From a virus: DNA of 23,946 nt. The DNA is taken from IMG/VR virus record IMGVR_UViG_3300017776_000187, positions 1 through 23,946 of that record, one strand, 5' to 3'. The position numbers and the translations under genes were made by a program. The notes beneath the pieces are model-generated. The model did no database searches. It saw nothing but the letters and a program-made list of their open reading frames with translations, and was not told the origin of the DNA. Below are positions 1 to 8,295 of the stretch, one piece after another; position 1 is the first letter of the stretch, and each line of letters starts with the position of its first letter.

Positions 1-3000
1 GAAACACCAGATTCATCTTCTATTATTTGATTCATTTCTGACTCTAAGCTTATAGAAAATGCTCCAGCTTGTTCTACTTTGTTTTTAACATCTATAACAT
101 TTAAAACATCTCTAACAGCTTTTACATTTTTAATAGCGTCATCAGCAAAATAAAAGTTATTATATCCTTGAGCAGCTTTACCTAATATCCAATCAGCTTT
201 TGCTTCTGGTTTTCCATCAGCTAAACCTACTATGTTATTCATAGGTATGTTTAAACCTATACCTTTTAAAAACGCGTGTATTGCGTAAGCGGCTTCTTGA
301 GGCCTCGCTGTTAATATAAATATATCTTTACTAGTAAACTTATCTTGTCTTCTTGTGGCTAAATCAAATAAAGGTCCTTTTCTACCTTCAATAACCTCGT
401 TAAATTCTCTAAAATTAAATACAGCACCAGCAGCTTCTAGATCTGCAGATTGCAAAGCAAATTCTGTAGCGTTTATTTTAATAACACTACCATCAGGCAT
501 GTTAACTATAACTTGACTATTTGTTTGCGCAAGCGTATCATCAAAATCAAAAACACTAATACCTTTTATAGGTGAGTTAGGATCTCTAGCAACATCTAAA
601 GCAGCTTGCATATTTTGAAAAGTTTGCACTTGCTCTTGTATTGTTTGATCTTCTCTTACTACTATAGAAAAACTAGCGTTATCTTTTTTCATTTGCTGCA
701 CGGTGTTATATATCTCTACATAACCTTGACCATATACTTTACCATCTCTAATATCTTTTATAGCAAACTGAACTTCACCTTTAGTAAACATATTATAATA
801 TCTTTTACTAGGGTGCATACCTATTTCGTAATCAATAGTCATAGTAGATCCAAAATATTTTCCTATTATATTATCCATAGATATAGGTATTATAGCTACA
901 GAGTAATCGTTTAGTAGTGTGTTAATATCTACGTCCTTGTTATTTTTTAAATAAGATTCAGCCATGTAAAAAGCAACAACTCTAGCTGGTATTATATGTT
1001 CATACCTATAATCTTTAGGGTTTTTTGAAGGCTTAACAGTACTTATGTATCTGTAAGCTGCAGCCGCTCTCAAAGGTGTCTTCATGTTACCTAACAAACC
1101 AGCCACAGTCATAGCTTGGTTTATCTTTGTATATCCTTCTCTTTCAGAGCTCATAAATTCAAACGTATCTTTTAAAAACTGTTGAGCTTCTTTTGCTTTT
1201 ATTTCACCTAGCTCTATGTTTTCAGTTTCGTTTAAATGGCTTTTTGTGACTTTTTCGTTTACAGTTTTTGGTTTAAATTCTTGACCATTTATAGTTATAC
1301 CACCTCTTATAGACGTAACATTAAAAGCAGAGTCAATAGAGTTTAACATGTTTATAAAATCTGCTTTGTTATCGTATATCATAGCTCTTTTACCTCTACC
1401 CGTGCCGTTTTCAAAAGCAGCTCTATTAGTATAAAGTAATTCTATAGTTTTTCTAGTACCATACTTGCTAGCTAAAAAGTTAACAAGTTCACCACCAATA
1501 TACTGTCTCTGGTTTTGAACATGTCTCTCATCTCTAAATATAGCTGCCATACCTTCTTTTAAACCAAAATAATTTGATATACTAAGATAATCATCCATTT
1601 GGTTATCTACACTATTTATGTATTCTTCTATCGTACCTGGAAACTCTCTATTTGTTTTCTTGTATTGCTCTTGTGCTAAGTTAAAGTTCTTTAGGTTTTT
1701 ATAAAAATCATTTATAATACCATTGATATAAGTTCCAAAAAATCCTTTACCATAAGCGTCGTTTAAAGCTCTACGAATAGCAGGCTTAGTCATACCAAGC
1801 TCATTTATGTTGTTAAAGAAGTTTTCTCTATAAAGATTAAACTGAGAAGATAGATCTGATGGCAAACTTTGTATTGCTATAGAAAAAGCAGAATCAACAC
1901 CTCTATCAATATCTTTACTGATTTGAGCTAAATAATTATCTGGTAAAATAAAACCTTGTATTTCGTTAACAGTGTTAAATCTATTAGCAACACTTTCATC
2001 TTGTATAACTTCCATTGTTGCGTCAAAAGCAAGTTCTTCAGCTAACGCTTCAGATAAAGCATCTTTTCTAGTTCCTCTCGTTGAAGCACCTAGCTTGTCG
2101 CTTAAAAAATAATCTACAAATTCTTGTTGGTTAAAAGGTTTTTTATTAAAAATAGCATTACCTTGTGGTGTTTTTTCTCTAAGTTGTTTACCGTCTTTAT
2201 CTAGTACAGGAACTGCAAATTGTTTAAACCTTTTGTTTAAAGTGCTTTGAGGTAGCGCGTCGTAAATAACTTTAGCGTTACTAGTTACAAAATTAATATA
2301 ATTACCTCTTGTTCCAATACTCTTTTTTATTGTTTTAAAAAGCTCAGTTCTAAAGTTATCTTGTAGAGATTTTTTAAAAGCTTTTGTGCCAACTTGAGGT
2401 AATCTTATACCAAACGTTTTTACTACAGCTTGCTTTATTTTGTTGTAAAGCGTACCGTCTTTTTCTATATTTAGTTTTTTTCTTAAGCTTTCTTTTGTTA
2501 CTACTTGTTCTTGTACTGTTTCCTCAGCAACAACACCTCTTGCTTCCGTTACATCTATAGTAAACTTTTCTCCTAATACTCTATTAGCAGCTTCTATAGC
2601 TCTACTCTTTAAGTATTTATTTATGTAGGCAGCTAAAGGAACTTTTGACTCGGGATTGTAAGCCATCATTAAATCTAAAACACCTCTTCTACCAGTTAAT
2701 ATTTCTTCTATTAAAATATCTTTATTAATATCAAAATCAGGAACGCCAGAGTATTTATTAGCTATTTTTCTAGCCATAGGCTTATATAGGTTTATTATAT
2801 CCATAGCTCCTTCTATACCCTTACCTTTATATATTTCTTGCACTTGATCAGATAAAACTATAGAAAAACCATTTAGTTCTTCTTCAACACCATCTTCTAT
2901 TTCTTTACTTTTTCTAGCTGGTAATTTTAAAGTTCCTAACCCGGCAAATTCAGATGTACCATTAAAAGCGTTATACTTTATCATAAAAGATAATAAATCT

Positions 3001-5975
3001 TCTTCAGTCATCTTATTAAAATCTAGCTCAGTACGATTAGGTAAATAATCTTTAAACTTTTCCGCAAACAGTCTTTTGACTTTTCTTAATGCTCTAACAG
3101 CAACTGGATCTAAAGCTACTTGCTCGGCTTCTATATTTCTTAAAGCATCTGACAAACTTGTAAAAAATTCTTGTTGTCCTATTTTTGTATTTAAACCATA
3201 GCCTCTTGTTTTATATGCTTTCAACCTTCTTTCAAGTATACTACCTACTCTTTGAAGTGTTGTGTCGTTTGAGTTTTTTAAATTATCTAAAACACCTTTT
3301 GACAATGCTTGTAATTCTTTTGTATTAAAATTATCTAAAACAAAATGTAAACCCTCGTGGTGTATAACATTAGAACCAGATAAATCGTTCATGTTATTTA
3401 TACCGTTGTCAACTCTATCATCAAGAGCAAAAGCTTGATTACCTATTTTAACACCATAAGAATTGCCTTTTAAAAACTGATTCATAGTGTTAGACTGAAG
3501 CTCTTTTAACTCTTGTTCTAATGTTGACTTCTGCTCTTTACTTATGTTTTTGTCTTTTAAAGATTTTTTTATACCTGTTATTCTTTTAGACACATAATTT
3601 TTTAACTGATCTACGGTTTCAAATATACGCATAGATTTACCACCAAACACGCCATCATTACCGTTTATATATTTAGCAAACAACTTACCTGTTGACTTGT
3701 ATATACCAGCGGCTCTAAGCTTAGTGTTAGCATCTAACAACTCTTTTATATCTTCGTTTAAGCTGTTCGTTGCTTTTGTTTTATCAATACCAGTAATATC
3801 TTTATCGTTTTTAAGATCTTCTTGTTGTTTAAGTAATCTCTCTATTTTTATCTGGTTGTTGTATGCTTGTTTAAGATCTTTACCTTTTAAATATTTGTTT
3901 TTAGTATTTTTTAATACGTTTTCGGCTATTTCTAATTCAGCCATTTTTTCATTATATTGATCTAATGTATACGTACCTCTATCTAATAATGTTTTAAGAT
4001 ATTTTTTTCTACTATTAACTAAGTTTCTAACATGACCTTTATCATATTTAGCCATAAAATCAGCAGCTTGATCTTTACCAATAGTATAAGCACCACTTAC
4101 AGTTTTACCACCACCAACTAAAGTCAGTGTACTTAAAAGAGTTTGTATTGCTGTTTCACTATATCTTCTAACACCTTCCTCATCTTGCAAGTAATAACCA
4201 GGTGTTTGACCAGTTGCTTTTGAAACTTGATAATCGCTGTTTACTTCTTGAGCTAATTCTGTAGCAACTTCAGTACCTACACCAATAGCTATATCTTTAC
4301 CAAAAACTTTCCAGCCTTCTTTAGCAAACTGCGCCCATTTTTTTTGAACAGCAAATCTAGTAAACTGTTTAGGTAAAAACTTAACAGCTTTAGTACCTTT
4401 CAAAAAAACTACAAAATTACCAGCAAAATCTAAAGCGGCATTACCAAGTCCAGCTTTTTCTGCGGCAGCAACATCTACTAATCCCATATCTAAAGCTTGT
4501 CCCATGAACTTAGCCTTTTCTTCGTTGCTTAGTTTGTAAAAAGCTTCAGCTCTTTTACTATCATTTACTATATCAGGAAAAGCTAATTTACTTGCTTCAT
4601 ACATAGTCATTTCACCGTAAGCACCACTAAACTCTTGTAGATATGTTGAACCACCAAAAGACACAAGACCCAGCGCCATTTGACCTACCTGTGTACCCAT
4701 CATTTGTTGATATTCGTCAACATCAAAGTCAACATCCCAGTCTTTACCAAAAAACTGCGGAGCTCCTATTAGATTTATAGACTCTTGCATTTCTTGATTA
4801 TCTAAAAACTCAGCTGTTCTTTCGTTTTTAAGTTCAGCAAGTTTTCTCTTTGCTATAGATATAGCCTCTTCTCTATCGTTAGTTCTTATGTTTATTACAC
4901 CTGCACTTCTAGGCGCTTGCATTGAAGATGCTAACACATATTCACCATCTTTTGTTTTATATGAATCTACATTTTCTAAAAAATTATTATAATCACTTAT
5001 TCGAGTTGTAATACTTTTTACTTGCTGATTATTTAAACCCATTGATAACCGCTTCTTCAACTCATATAGTCCTATACCAAAGTCGCTACCTTCTAACCAA
5101 TCAGGTATTTCTTCAGATCTATTTTCTAGTTGAAGTTTTTCAGATATTGTTTGGTTAAATTTTTCATTTACAACATCTGAATATCTTGTCATTATGTTTT
5201 GATACTTCTCGTCTTTTAAAGCAGCGTCTTGTAGTATATTAAACTGAAACTGCTGCATGTCTTTCTCTGCAATCTTTAGTTCAGATGGATCATCTACATT
5301 ATATTTTTTTACTAATGAAAGTCCATAATCTTTTATTAAAGATTCGTTTGCGTTAAGTATTTTTTGGGAAAAATTATTTAGGTAAGGATCTTGTTCGAGA
5401 AGTTTATTGTATAAGTCTTTAGCTTGATCTTTTAACTCATCTGAAGTTAATGATCCTAATCTTCTAGCTACGCCTTTAGATGTGAGTTCGTATTTAGATT
5501 CTAGCAAACCATTGTCGTTAACTACATCTTCATTAGTAACATCATCTGAATTTTCTACAGGAGCATATATTTCTTGTTTTTGCCTTGCAATAATAGAGTC
5601 AGCTATGTTGTCTATGTTTTTATCGTCGTCTGATGTTAAAGAAACTAAACCTTTTTTCTTCATGCTACCTATGTAGTCTGTAAACTCCATATCGTATTTA
5701 ACAGCGGCATTTCTTAATTGCTCATCTGTGTAATCTACACCTTCTAGTCTATAACCTTTAGGTGGATCATAATCTAGCTCTTCCTCTTCTTCTTCAGGAT
5801 TATTAATTTTATCTCTCTTATATTCATCATAAGCAAAACTAGTTGCGCTTAAAAGTCCTTTTACAATAGGCGCGTATTTAGGCCCTAATAGAGCTTGTGC
5901 TACAGTTTGAAAAAACGGATCTTTCGAAGCTTTCTGCGCAACATCAGCTGGATTTTTTCTATCAAATTCTGACAT
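1..5975 (-). CDS. Giant multi-domain internal virion / polyvalent protein, C-terminus cut by window edge
   Basis: One frame stays open from an ATG at 5975-5973 to the left edge: 1991 codons and no stop, so the protein is partial at its C-terminus. The N-terminus is hydrophilic with a Glu run near residues 55-62. Hydrophobic or Gly-rich stretches lie at about 425-625, and a Lys/Glu-rich, coiled-coil-like region at about 630-800. An HExxH motif (H873, E874, H877) suggests a zincin metallopeptidase. Residues 1063-1134 resemble sigma-70 region 2. An EHIIP motif has its His at 1660. A HAD fold starts with DFDDT (1810-1814), continues with ILTAR (T1889) and ends with FADD (D1945, D1946). The gene follows two probable internal virion proteins after a 17-nt gap, matching the T7 gp14-gp15-gp16 order, so I infer packaging in the capsid and ejection with the DNA. 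A tape-measure role is less likely because no tail-tube genes are present. The frame is certain; enzyme activities are inferred from motifs. Confidence 0.9.
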   Translation of the reverse strand, partial: MSEFDRKNPADVAQKASKDPFFQTVAQALLGPKYAPIVKGLLSATSFAYDEYKRDKINNPEEEEEELDYDPPKGYRLEGVDYTDEQLRNAAVKYDMEFTDYIGSMKKKGLVSLTSDDDKNIDNIADSIIARQKQEIYAPVENSDDVTNEDVVNDNGLLESKYELTSKGVARRLGSLTSDELKDQAKDLYNKLLEQDPYLNNFSQKILNANESLIKDYGLSLVKKYNVDDPSELKIAEKDMQQFQFNILQDAALKDEKYQNIMTRYSDVVNEKFNQTISEKLQLENRSEEIPDWLEGSDFGIGLYELKKRLSMGLNNQQVKSITTRISDYNNFLENVDSYKTKDGEYVLASSMQAPRSAGVINIRTNDREEAISIAKRKLAELKNERTAEFLDNQEMQESINLIGAPQFFGKDWDVDFDVDEYQQMMGTQVGQMALGLVSFGGSTYLQEFSGAYGEMTMYEASKLAFPDIVNDSKRAEAFYKLSNEEKAKFMGQALDMGLVDVAAAEKAGLGNAALDFAGNFVVFLKGTKAVKFLPKQFTRFAVQKKWAQFAKEGWKVFGKDIAIGVGTEVATELAQEVNSDYQVSKATGQTPGYYLQDEEGVRRYSETAIQTLLSTLTLVGGGKTVSGAYTIGKDQAADFMAKYDKGHVRNLVNSRKKYLKTLLDRGTYTLDQYNEKMAELEIAENVLKNTKNKYLKGKDLKQAYNNQIKIERLLKQQEDLKNDKDITGIDKTKATNSLNEDIKELLDANTKLRAAGIYKSTGKLFAKYINGNDGVFGGKSMRIFETVDQLKNYVSKRITGIKKSLKDKNISKEQKSTLEQELKELQSNTMNQFLKGNSYGVKIGNQAFALDDRVDNGINNMNDLSGSNVIHHEGLHFVLDNFNTKELQALSKGVLDNLKNSNDTTLQRVGSILERRLKAYKTRGYGLNTKIGQQEFFTSLSDALRNIEAEQVALDPVAVRALRKVKRLFAEKFKDYLPNRTELDFNKMTEEDLLSFMIKYNAFNGTSEFAGLGTLKLPARKSKEIEDGVEEELNGFSIVLSDQVQEIYKGKGIEGAMDIINLYKPMARKIANKYSGVPDFDINKDILIEEILTGRRGVLDLMMAYNPESKVPLAAYINKYLKSRAIEAANRVLGEKFTIDVTEARGVVAEETVQEQVVTKESLRKKLNIEKDGTLYNKIKQAVVKTFGIRLPQVGTKAFKKSLQDNFRTELFKTIKKSIGTRGNYINFVTSNAKVIYDALPQSTLNKRFKQFAVPVLDKDGKQLREKTPQGNAIFNKKPFNQQEFVDYFLSDKLGASTRGTRKDALSEALAEELAFDATMEVIQDESVANRFNTVNEIQGFILPDNYLAQISKDIDRGVDSAFSIAIQSLPSDLSSQFNLYRENFFNNINELGMTKPAIRRALNDAYGKGFFGTYINGIINDFYKNLKNFNLAQEQYKKTNREFPGTIEEYINSVDNQMDDYLSISNYFGLKEGMAAIFRDERHVQNQRQYIGGELVNFLASKYGTRKTIELLYTNRAAFENGTGRGKRAMIYDNKADFINMLNSIDSAFNVTSIRGGITINGQEFKPKTVNEKVTKSHLNETENIELGEIKAKEAQQFLKDTFEFMSSEREGYTKINQAMTVAGLLGNMKTPLRAAAAYRYISTVKPSKNPKDYRYEHIIPARVVAFYMAESYLKNNKDVDINTLLNDYSVAIIPISMDNIIGKYFGSTMTIDYEIGMHPSKRYYNMFTKGEVQFAIKDIRDGKVYGQGYVEIYNTVQQMKKDNASFSIVVREDQTIQEQVQTFQNMQAALDVARDPNSPIKGISVFDFDDTLAQTNSQVIVNMPDGSVIKINATEFALQSADLEAAGAVFNFREFNEVIEGRKGPLFDLATRRQDKFTSKDIFILTARPQEAAYAIHAFLKGIGLNIPMNNIVGLADGKPEAKADWILGKAAQGYNNFYFADDAIKNVKAVRDVLNVIDVKNKVEQAGAFSISLESEMNQIIEDESGV

Positions 5976-5992
5976 GTGTTATTATTTAATCG

Positions 5993-7234
5993 TTATTTTG
6001 GATTTAAGGGGTCTTCTTCTTTTTTAGCTACTTCTTTTGGCCAGTAGCTAGGATCTACGCCCGCATATCTATATAGAACCTGTAGTGTTTTTGGATTGTT
6101 TAAATCATAGGCGCCCACGGAGGTACCGCTTTTTCCTATTTCGAGAAGACCTTCTTCAGTCACTCTCATGTTTATATTTGTTGGAAATAAAACTTCCAAA
6201 GCTGATACATCTTGTCCAGATATATTAGCCACAGCATCATCAATTAAACCTATATTTCTGTAAGCTTTTCTTTCGGTAGCAGTTGAACCTTTACCTCCTC
6301 CACTACCACTACTACTGCTTTTGGATCTAGGTCTGTTTTTAACTCCAAGCTTTGATTGTTTTAACAATATACCCATGTAGTTATCTACAACAACATCTCT
6401 AAGCTGAGCAAAAGGTATTTCACCAGAATTAAATCTATTTATTTGCTGTTGAATCATAGGGTCGTTAGCTAAAACAACATCACCAACTAATCCATCATGT
6501 AGTATAGACATTAATGTGTTTTTACCACCTTGATCTATAGCTGTTTTTAATTGATTTGATATTTGAAAATATTGAGGGTTTTCTTTACTTAAAGACAAAC
6601 CTGACTTGTAACCGTTTTGATAAACATCAACACCAAACTTAGTCATAGCGCTAGCTACATCATAATCTTTTATACCATAATCTGGTAGATCGCCCATTTT
6701 TATTTCACCATCATCTCCAATAAAAGAAAGATTACCGCTATCATCTATTTTAAGATCATACTCTTCGTTGTATACAGATCTTAATAAATTTATGTTAGCT
6801 TGGTTTTCACCATATAAAGAGGTTGTTTGGTTTTCAATATCTTCAATAATTGTTTTTTTATTGTTACCGTATATTTGAAACTGTTTATCTAAGTTTTCAA
6901 AACTGTTTTTTATATTATTCATATTAGAAACAGTTCGCATATAATCTTCAGCACCAACAACTAATTCATCTAATATACCAGCGTCTCTAACATATTCAGC
7001 TTTTTTATTTGTAAGAAACTGAGATATTTGACCTCTGTACTTATCAGGTATTTGAGTTAGATCCATGTCCTCAGGTAATTGTTTTAAATAATTACTAAGT
7101 TGTTGTTCGTATCTAGTTTTTACACTCATGACGGGGTTACCACTACCATTACCTTGGGTTGCTTCTTCGAAGCCAAGATCAAAAGCTGTCTTTGTGTCAA
7201 CTGACCTAAATGTTGAGTTATAATTTACATTCAT
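5993..7234 (-). CDS. Putative internal virion protein (413 aa)
   Basis: I do not recognise a named family. The protein is mostly hydrophilic and helical in character, with Asn/Gln- and Asp/Glu-rich segments (residues 1-300) and no membrane segment or signal peptide. A Ser/Gly linker at residues 304-317 (SKSSSSGSGGGKG) separates this part from a small C-terminal domain (320-413) that ends in charged, Pro-containing residues. It sits between a T7 gp14-like small protein and the giant multi-domain protein, so by position it would be the middle member of an internal/ejection protein set, comparable in place to T7 gp15, though I see no sequence similarity. The ATG at 7234 follows a 23-nt A/T-rich gap without a Shine-Dalgarno motif. 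The alternative is a tail or cargo protein of unknown role. Confidence 0.85.
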   Translation of the reverse strand: MNVNYNSTFRSVDTKTAFDLGFEEATQGNGSGNPVMSVKTRYEQQLSNYLKQLPEDMDLTQIPDKYRGQISQFLTNKKAEYVRDAGILDELVVGAEDYMRTVSNMNNIKNSFENLDKQFQIYGNNKKTIIEDIENQTTSLYGENQANINLLRSVYNEEYDLKIDDSGNLSFIGDDGEIKMGDLPDYGIKDYDVASAMTKFGVDVYQNGYKSGLSLSKENPQYFQISNQLKTAIDQGGKNTLMSILHDGLVGDVVLANDPMIQQQINRFNSGEIPFAQLRDVVVDNYMGILLKQSKLGVKNRPRSKSSSSGSGGGKGSTATERKAYRNIGLIDDAVANISGQDVSALEVLFPTNINMRVTEEGLLEIGKSGTSVGAYDLNNPKTLQVLYRYAGVDPSYWPKEVAKKEEDPLNPK

Positions 7235-7257
7235 AATTTTACTTTATAATTTTTATC

Positions 7258-7890
7258 CTATCCAAAACCACCAAAGGCTTTTAATCCAGCTGAAGCCATA
7301 CCCGTAGCTCCTTTTATCATCATTTTATCATTTGCCGCTTTTGAAGCTTGAGCTTTAGCTAAGTCTTGACCAGCAAAATTCATCATAGTTTCGTTCTTAC
7401 CCATTTCAGCTTCTCTTTGAGCGTAAGCTCCAGCTATTTCTTGTTGGTTTAATTTAGCTTGCTCATTTAAAGTGTTAGACTGTATTTGTTGTTCTTGGCT
7501 TCTCATATCTGCGGCAGCAGTGTTAGCATTTTGAGATTGCTGTTGCGACATAGCTTGTGCTAAAGCAGCAATACCAGATCCACCAGCAGACTGGCTAAAT
7601 TGATCCATTACGTTTGCTTGTTGTTGCATTTGTTGAGATTTTACAAACTCTGATGTTTGTTGATCAACAGTTTGATCTTCAAAAACGTTTTCTTGATCAG
7701 CATACATGTTAGAAGTGTCCATATTTTCATATTGCTTTCTTCTCATATCGTATTGACCTTGAGCTCTTTTCAACTCTCTTTTTGCTTTTTTACGACCTGC
7801 AAGCCCCATACCTAATTGAACCGCTGGGCCTATAAGTGCAGCCGCGGGTCCTATTTTAAAAGGAGAGGGTTTTTTCATTATTTTTTTCAT
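7258..7890 (-). CDS. Putative small internal virion protein, Gln/Ala-rich (T7 gp14-like layout)
   Basis: This 210-aa protein has a basic N-terminus, one hydrophobic Ala/Gly/Leu segment at residues 16-32, then a long Gln/Ala/Met-rich helical region (about 60-165) likely to form coiled coil, and a Gly/Ala-rich C-terminus with a further hydrophobic stretch (about 190-210). Size, hydrophobic start and Gln-rich helix match the general build of T7 gp14, an ejected internal protein that enters the outer membrane. The match is in architecture and position, not demonstrated homology. Two in-frame ATGs (7890 and 7878) are possible starts. The upstream one is used here because it adds the basic MKKI stretch and follows an A/T-rich leader. 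It is preceded by the 121-aa gene with a 29-nt gap. Confidence 0.85.
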   Translation of the reverse strand: MKKIMKKPSPFKIGPAAALIGPAVQLGMGLAGRKKAKRELKRAQGQYDMRRKQYENMDTSNMYADQENVFEDQTVDQQTSEFVKSQQMQQQANVMDQFSQSAGGSGIAALAQAMSQQQSQNANTAAADMRSQEQQIQSNTLNEQAKLNQQEIAGAYAQREAEMGKNETMMNFAGQDLAKAQASKAANDKMMIKGATGMASAGLKAFGGFG

Positions 7891-7919
7891 TTACAAATTC
7901 TTTATATTATAATTACACA

Positions 7920-8285
7920 TTATTTACTAGATTCAAATATTTCTGAACCAACTGAATACAACTCAGCTTTTATAGTCGCGTTGTTTGTCATTTCTACCTC
8001 AGCATAATATCCTAACAAACTAGCCATATTAGCTCTATTATCTTTACCAAAAAAGAAAAAACTAGTACCTGTAGGTAAAGGTGTTGCGTTTTGAATATCA
8101 GCCGTTACAATACCTGTTACGTAATTTATAGCTGTTATAGCTCCAACTTCAATTATACTGTTACTGTGAGGTATTAAAGTACCATCTTGCATTGTGTCAG
8201 TACTAGTATTTACATAAAATAGTATATCACCTATCTGTACAGACTCGTTTAGCTCGTTATTAAAATTTACTGTTATACTTGGCAT
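7920..8285 (-). CDS. Small virion structural protein (121 aa), unknown role
   Basis: A compact, beta-rich protein with alternating hydrophobic and polar residues through about residue 85. Its C-terminal part, with KDNRANMASLLGYYAEV near residues 81-97 and SVGSEIFESSK at the end, resembles a conserved tail segment that I associate with small structural proteins of marine phages; that recall is unverified. It has no signal peptide, membrane helix or catalytic motif. It lies 10 nt after the fibre-like 625-aa gene, so an accessory role in the tail or fibre is a reasonable guess. Head decoration or an internal role cannot be excluded. Confidence 0.85.
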   Translation of the reverse strand: MPSITVNFNNELNESVQIGDILFYVNTSTDTMQDGTLIPHSNSIIEVGAITAINYVTGIVTADIQNATPLPTGTSFFFFGKDNRANMASLLGYYAEVEMTNNATIKAELYSVGSEIFESSK

Positions 8286-8295
8286 GTTTTATATT

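Noticed and set aside
606-914. Plus-strand open frame of 102 codons
   Set aside because: It lies wholly inside the giant minus-strand gene and encodes an improbable Tyr/Ile/Phe/Ser-rich string caused by AT-rich codons on the opposite strand.
1-5975. Giant gene as tape-measure protein
   Set aside because: No major tail protein, tail chaperone frameshift pair or baseplate genes are present, and enzyme motifs plus position after small internal proteins fit an ejection/cargo protein better.
7400-7700. Gln-codon-rich tract as a DNA repeat or CRISPR-like array
   Set aside because: The repetition is of Gln/Ala codons in a coiled-coil protein, with no constant repeat unit or spacing.
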